Shown piece after piece: positions 62,662 through 64,000 of a stretch of 64,000 bases of DNA; the first letter of the stretch is position 1, and the number at the start of each line of letters is the position of its first letter. A program made the position numbers and the translations under genes. The DNA lies in the NCBI GenBank assembly GCA_011364965.1, contig RDOB01000002.1, forward strand, positions 545,849 through 609,848, given 5' to 3'. The stretch is from Candidatus Heimdallarchaeota archaeon (GTDB taxonomy: Archaea > Asgardarchaeota > Heimdallarchaeia > Hodarchaeales > Hodarchaeaceae). The notes beneath the pieces were generated by a model, which worked only from the letters and a program-made list of their open reading frames with translations, made no database searches and had not been told where the DNA came from.

Positions 62662-63426
62662 TTGAATCAACTAGTACGCAAAGCTGCAGAATTAATTGCA
62701 TATTCACATAATATTGTAACATTAACAGGAGCTGGAGTAAGTACAGAATCAGGAATATCCGATTTTAGAAGCCCTGGGGGTCTTTGGGAGAGATTTGATT
62801 CTTCTGAATATGCTGAATATTCAGCATTCTTGACTCATCCTGAAAAATTTTGGAGCATGCATCGGGAATTATCAACAGTTATATTGAGGGCGGAACCTAA
62901 TGATGCGCACAAGGTATTAAGTGCCTTAGAAATCGAAATGAAAAAGAATATGGTTATTATTACTCAAAATGTGGACTTTTTACACTCCAGAGCTGGCAAT
63001 TCCCGAGTTTTGGAACTTCATGGATCAGGAGAAACATCCAAGTGTCTTGATTGTGGAAAAATCTTTCATTATCTCGAACTAGCTCAATTTCTTGAGAAAA
63101 ATACCACTGTCCCACGGTGTGATGTTTGTAATGGACTAATAAAACCAAATGTGGTTCTTTTTGGAGAATCCCTTCCAACAGGGGTATATATAGAGGCTCG
63201 TGAAGCTATATCATCAGCTGATTTATTGCTTATTATTGGTAGTAGTCTAACCGTAACTCCTGCAGCTTTTCTTCCTCACATTGCATTAGAAAGAAAAATT
63301 CCAATTATTATAATAAATCGTGAACCTATACCAATGGATGATTTTGCAGAAGTCGTTATCCATCGGACTGCGGGTATAGTTCTAAAAGAAATTTATAATG
63401 AGATAAAGAATATTATAATTAAGTAG
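62662..63426 (+). CDS. Sir2-family NAD-dependent protein deacylase
   Basis: Removes acyl groups from protein lysines using NAD+; archaeal relatives act on chromatin proteins such as Alba. 254 aa. LTGAGVSTESGISDFRSPGG (NAD binding), TQNVDFLHSRAG, catalytic His in LELHGSGE, zinc ligands CLDC and CDVC, and PNVVLFGE are all in place. TTG start at proper spacing after AAGGAG. Probably co-transcribed with the upstream hydrolase and the downstream MBL-fold gene. A histone is encoded in the same window. Confidence 0.92.
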   Translation: MNQLVRKAAELIAYSHNIVTLTGAGVSTESGISDFRSPGGLWERFDSSEYAEYSAFLTHPEKFWSMHRELSTVILRAEPNDAHKVLSALEIEMKKNMVIITQNVDFLHSRAGNSRVLELHGSGETSKCLDCGKIFHYLELAQFLEKNTTVPRCDVCNGLIKPNVVLFGESLPTGVYIEAREAISSADLLLIIGSSLTVTPAAFLPHIALERKIPIIIINREPIPMDDFAEVVIHRTAGIVLKEIYNEIKNIIIK

Positions 63427-63445
63427 CTATTGTTCGTGGATCAAG

Positions 63446-64000
63446 GTGAAAATACAATTCAGATGTATTGCTTCTGGAAGTAATGGAAATTGTGCTTACA
63501 TATCTACTCCAGAAGGTGTTTTATTGGTTGATGCGGGAATAAGCACGAGAAGAATTCTTAATGCATTATCAGAAGATAAAATTCGATCAAAGGATATTTT
63601 GGGCATCTGCGTCAGTCATGCTCATTCTGATCACATAATGGGGCTTCCAGTTTTATCTACTAGACTTAAAGTTCCCGTATTATGCTCAACAGAAACCAAA
63701 ACAATACTTCAACGATTTAATAGATATGATAGGCGATGGAATGCAATAGCTCAACATTCAATCAATTTTGATTTCAATAAAGCCTTTTTTATAGGCCCAT
63801 TCACTATTAAAATGATAAAAACAATTCATGATGTTGAAGGATCTACTTCTTTTCAGATTGGATACAATGACGAATTTATTACGACTCTCACAGACACTGG
63901 TCAACTCCTGTCTCACCATATTAAATCTATGGCTGAAAGTTTCCTTGTTCTTCTAGAAATGAATCATGATATTCCATCTTTAATCGCTTCTCGAAGGCCA
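63446..64000 (+). CDS. Metallo-beta-lactamase-fold hydrolase, 5' part (runs off the window)
   Basis: GTG start 19 bases after sir2. The 185 visible residues show CIASGSNGNCAYIS, LLVDAGIS, and the metal motif SHAHSDHI (HxHxDH), then LTDTGQLL. The arrangement resembles the YycJ/WalJ group of MBL exonuclease-like proteins. The remainder is beyond position 64000. Substrate unknown. Confidence 0.85.
   Translation, partial: MKIQFRCIASGSNGNCAYISTPEGVLLVDAGISTRRILNALSEDKIRSKDILGICVSHAHSDHIMGLPVLSTRLKVPVLCSTETKTILQRFNRYDRRWNAIAQHSINFDFNKAFFIGPFTIKMIKTIHDVEGSTSFQIGYNDEFITTLTDTGQLLSHHIKSMAESFLVLLEMNHDIPSLIASRRP

Overview
This AT-rich window is archaeal and most likely comes from an Asgard-group archaeon. 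Evidence: a histone-fold DNA-binding protein, an Arf/Sar-like small GTPase fused to a longin/roadblock-like domain, archaeal diphthamide synthase Dph2, a Sulfolobus-type single-OB ssDNA-binding protein, GTP-type PEP carboxykinase, poly-T terminators, Shine-Dalgarno sequences of the GGAGGTGAT type, and eukaryote-like oddities (tandem PARP-type zinc fingers; adjacent lysine-ketoglutarate reductase and saccharopine dehydrogenase). No rRNA, tRNA, CRISPR array, transposase or clear prophage was found. The Asgard placement is an inference; no marker phylogeny could be run.

Layout. 1-850: 3' part of a saccharopine-dehydrogenase-like gene interrupted by two in-frame TGA codons. 1.0-7.4 kb: Ca2+-type P-ATPase, doublet histone with its own promoter and terminator, a DNA adenine methyltransferase, and a YkoE-like ECF S-component. 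7.6-14.8 kb: large FtsX-type permease, a 50-residue zinc ribbon, a RuBisCO-like protein, a secreted exo/endonuclease-phosphatase/Fn3 protein and the remains of a second secreted protein. 14.8-20.6 kb: aldehyde metabolism, with tungsten aldehyde:ferredoxin oxidoreductase (AOR), its likely MoaD-type sulfur carrier and an acyl-CoA ligase on the minus strand, divergent from an SCP2 protein and an iron-type alcohol dehydrogenase. 20.7-24.3 kb: small unknown protein, class III aminotransferase, FGGY kinase. 24.3-30.9 kb: small GTPase with no conventional start codon, SufC-SufB, MFS transporter, zinc-ribbon membrane protein, N4/N6 methyltransferase. 31-34.6 kb: SSB, then the LKR/SDH lysine-degradation pair. 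34.6-43.5 kb: GNAT, Xer recombinase, coiled-coil/winged-helix protein, Dph2, longin-like proteins, the tandem PARP-finger protein, SGNH hydrolase, polytopic membrane protein and RHH regulator. 43.5-51.3 kb: UbiA prenyltransferase, HAD protein, and a tightly coupled hydantoinase A / hydantoinase B / glycerate-kinase operon followed by a KaiC-like ATPase. 51.4-56 kb: tiny charged protein, UvrC-like protein without the second nuclease half, PEPCK, AlaX, and a protein with an internal duplication. 56.5-64 kb: unknown Cys-rich membrane protein, two RDD-family paralogues, TPR protein, alpha/beta hydrolase, Sir2 deacetylase and a metallo-beta-lactamase-fold hydrolase running off the end.

Working together: AOR, MoaD and acyl-CoA ligase could turn aldehydes into acids and acyl-CoAs while the alcohol dehydrogenase interconverts aldehydes and alcohols. 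LKR/SDH would convert lysine plus 2-oxoglutarate to aminoadipate semialdehyde plus glutamate. PEPCK and glycerate kinase feed central carbon metabolism. The GTPase and longin-like proteins fit the expanded small-GTPase regulatory world of Asgard archaea.

Most worth following up: (1) a protein with two tandem PARP-type zinc fingers; (2) a GTPase whose perfectly placed Shine-Dalgarno points to an ATC codon; (3) in-frame TGAs in a well-conserved dehydrogenase frame; (4) a doublet histone whose second fold lacks helix 3; (5) a RuBisCO-like protein that keeps the carbamylation lysine but loses other catalytic residues.
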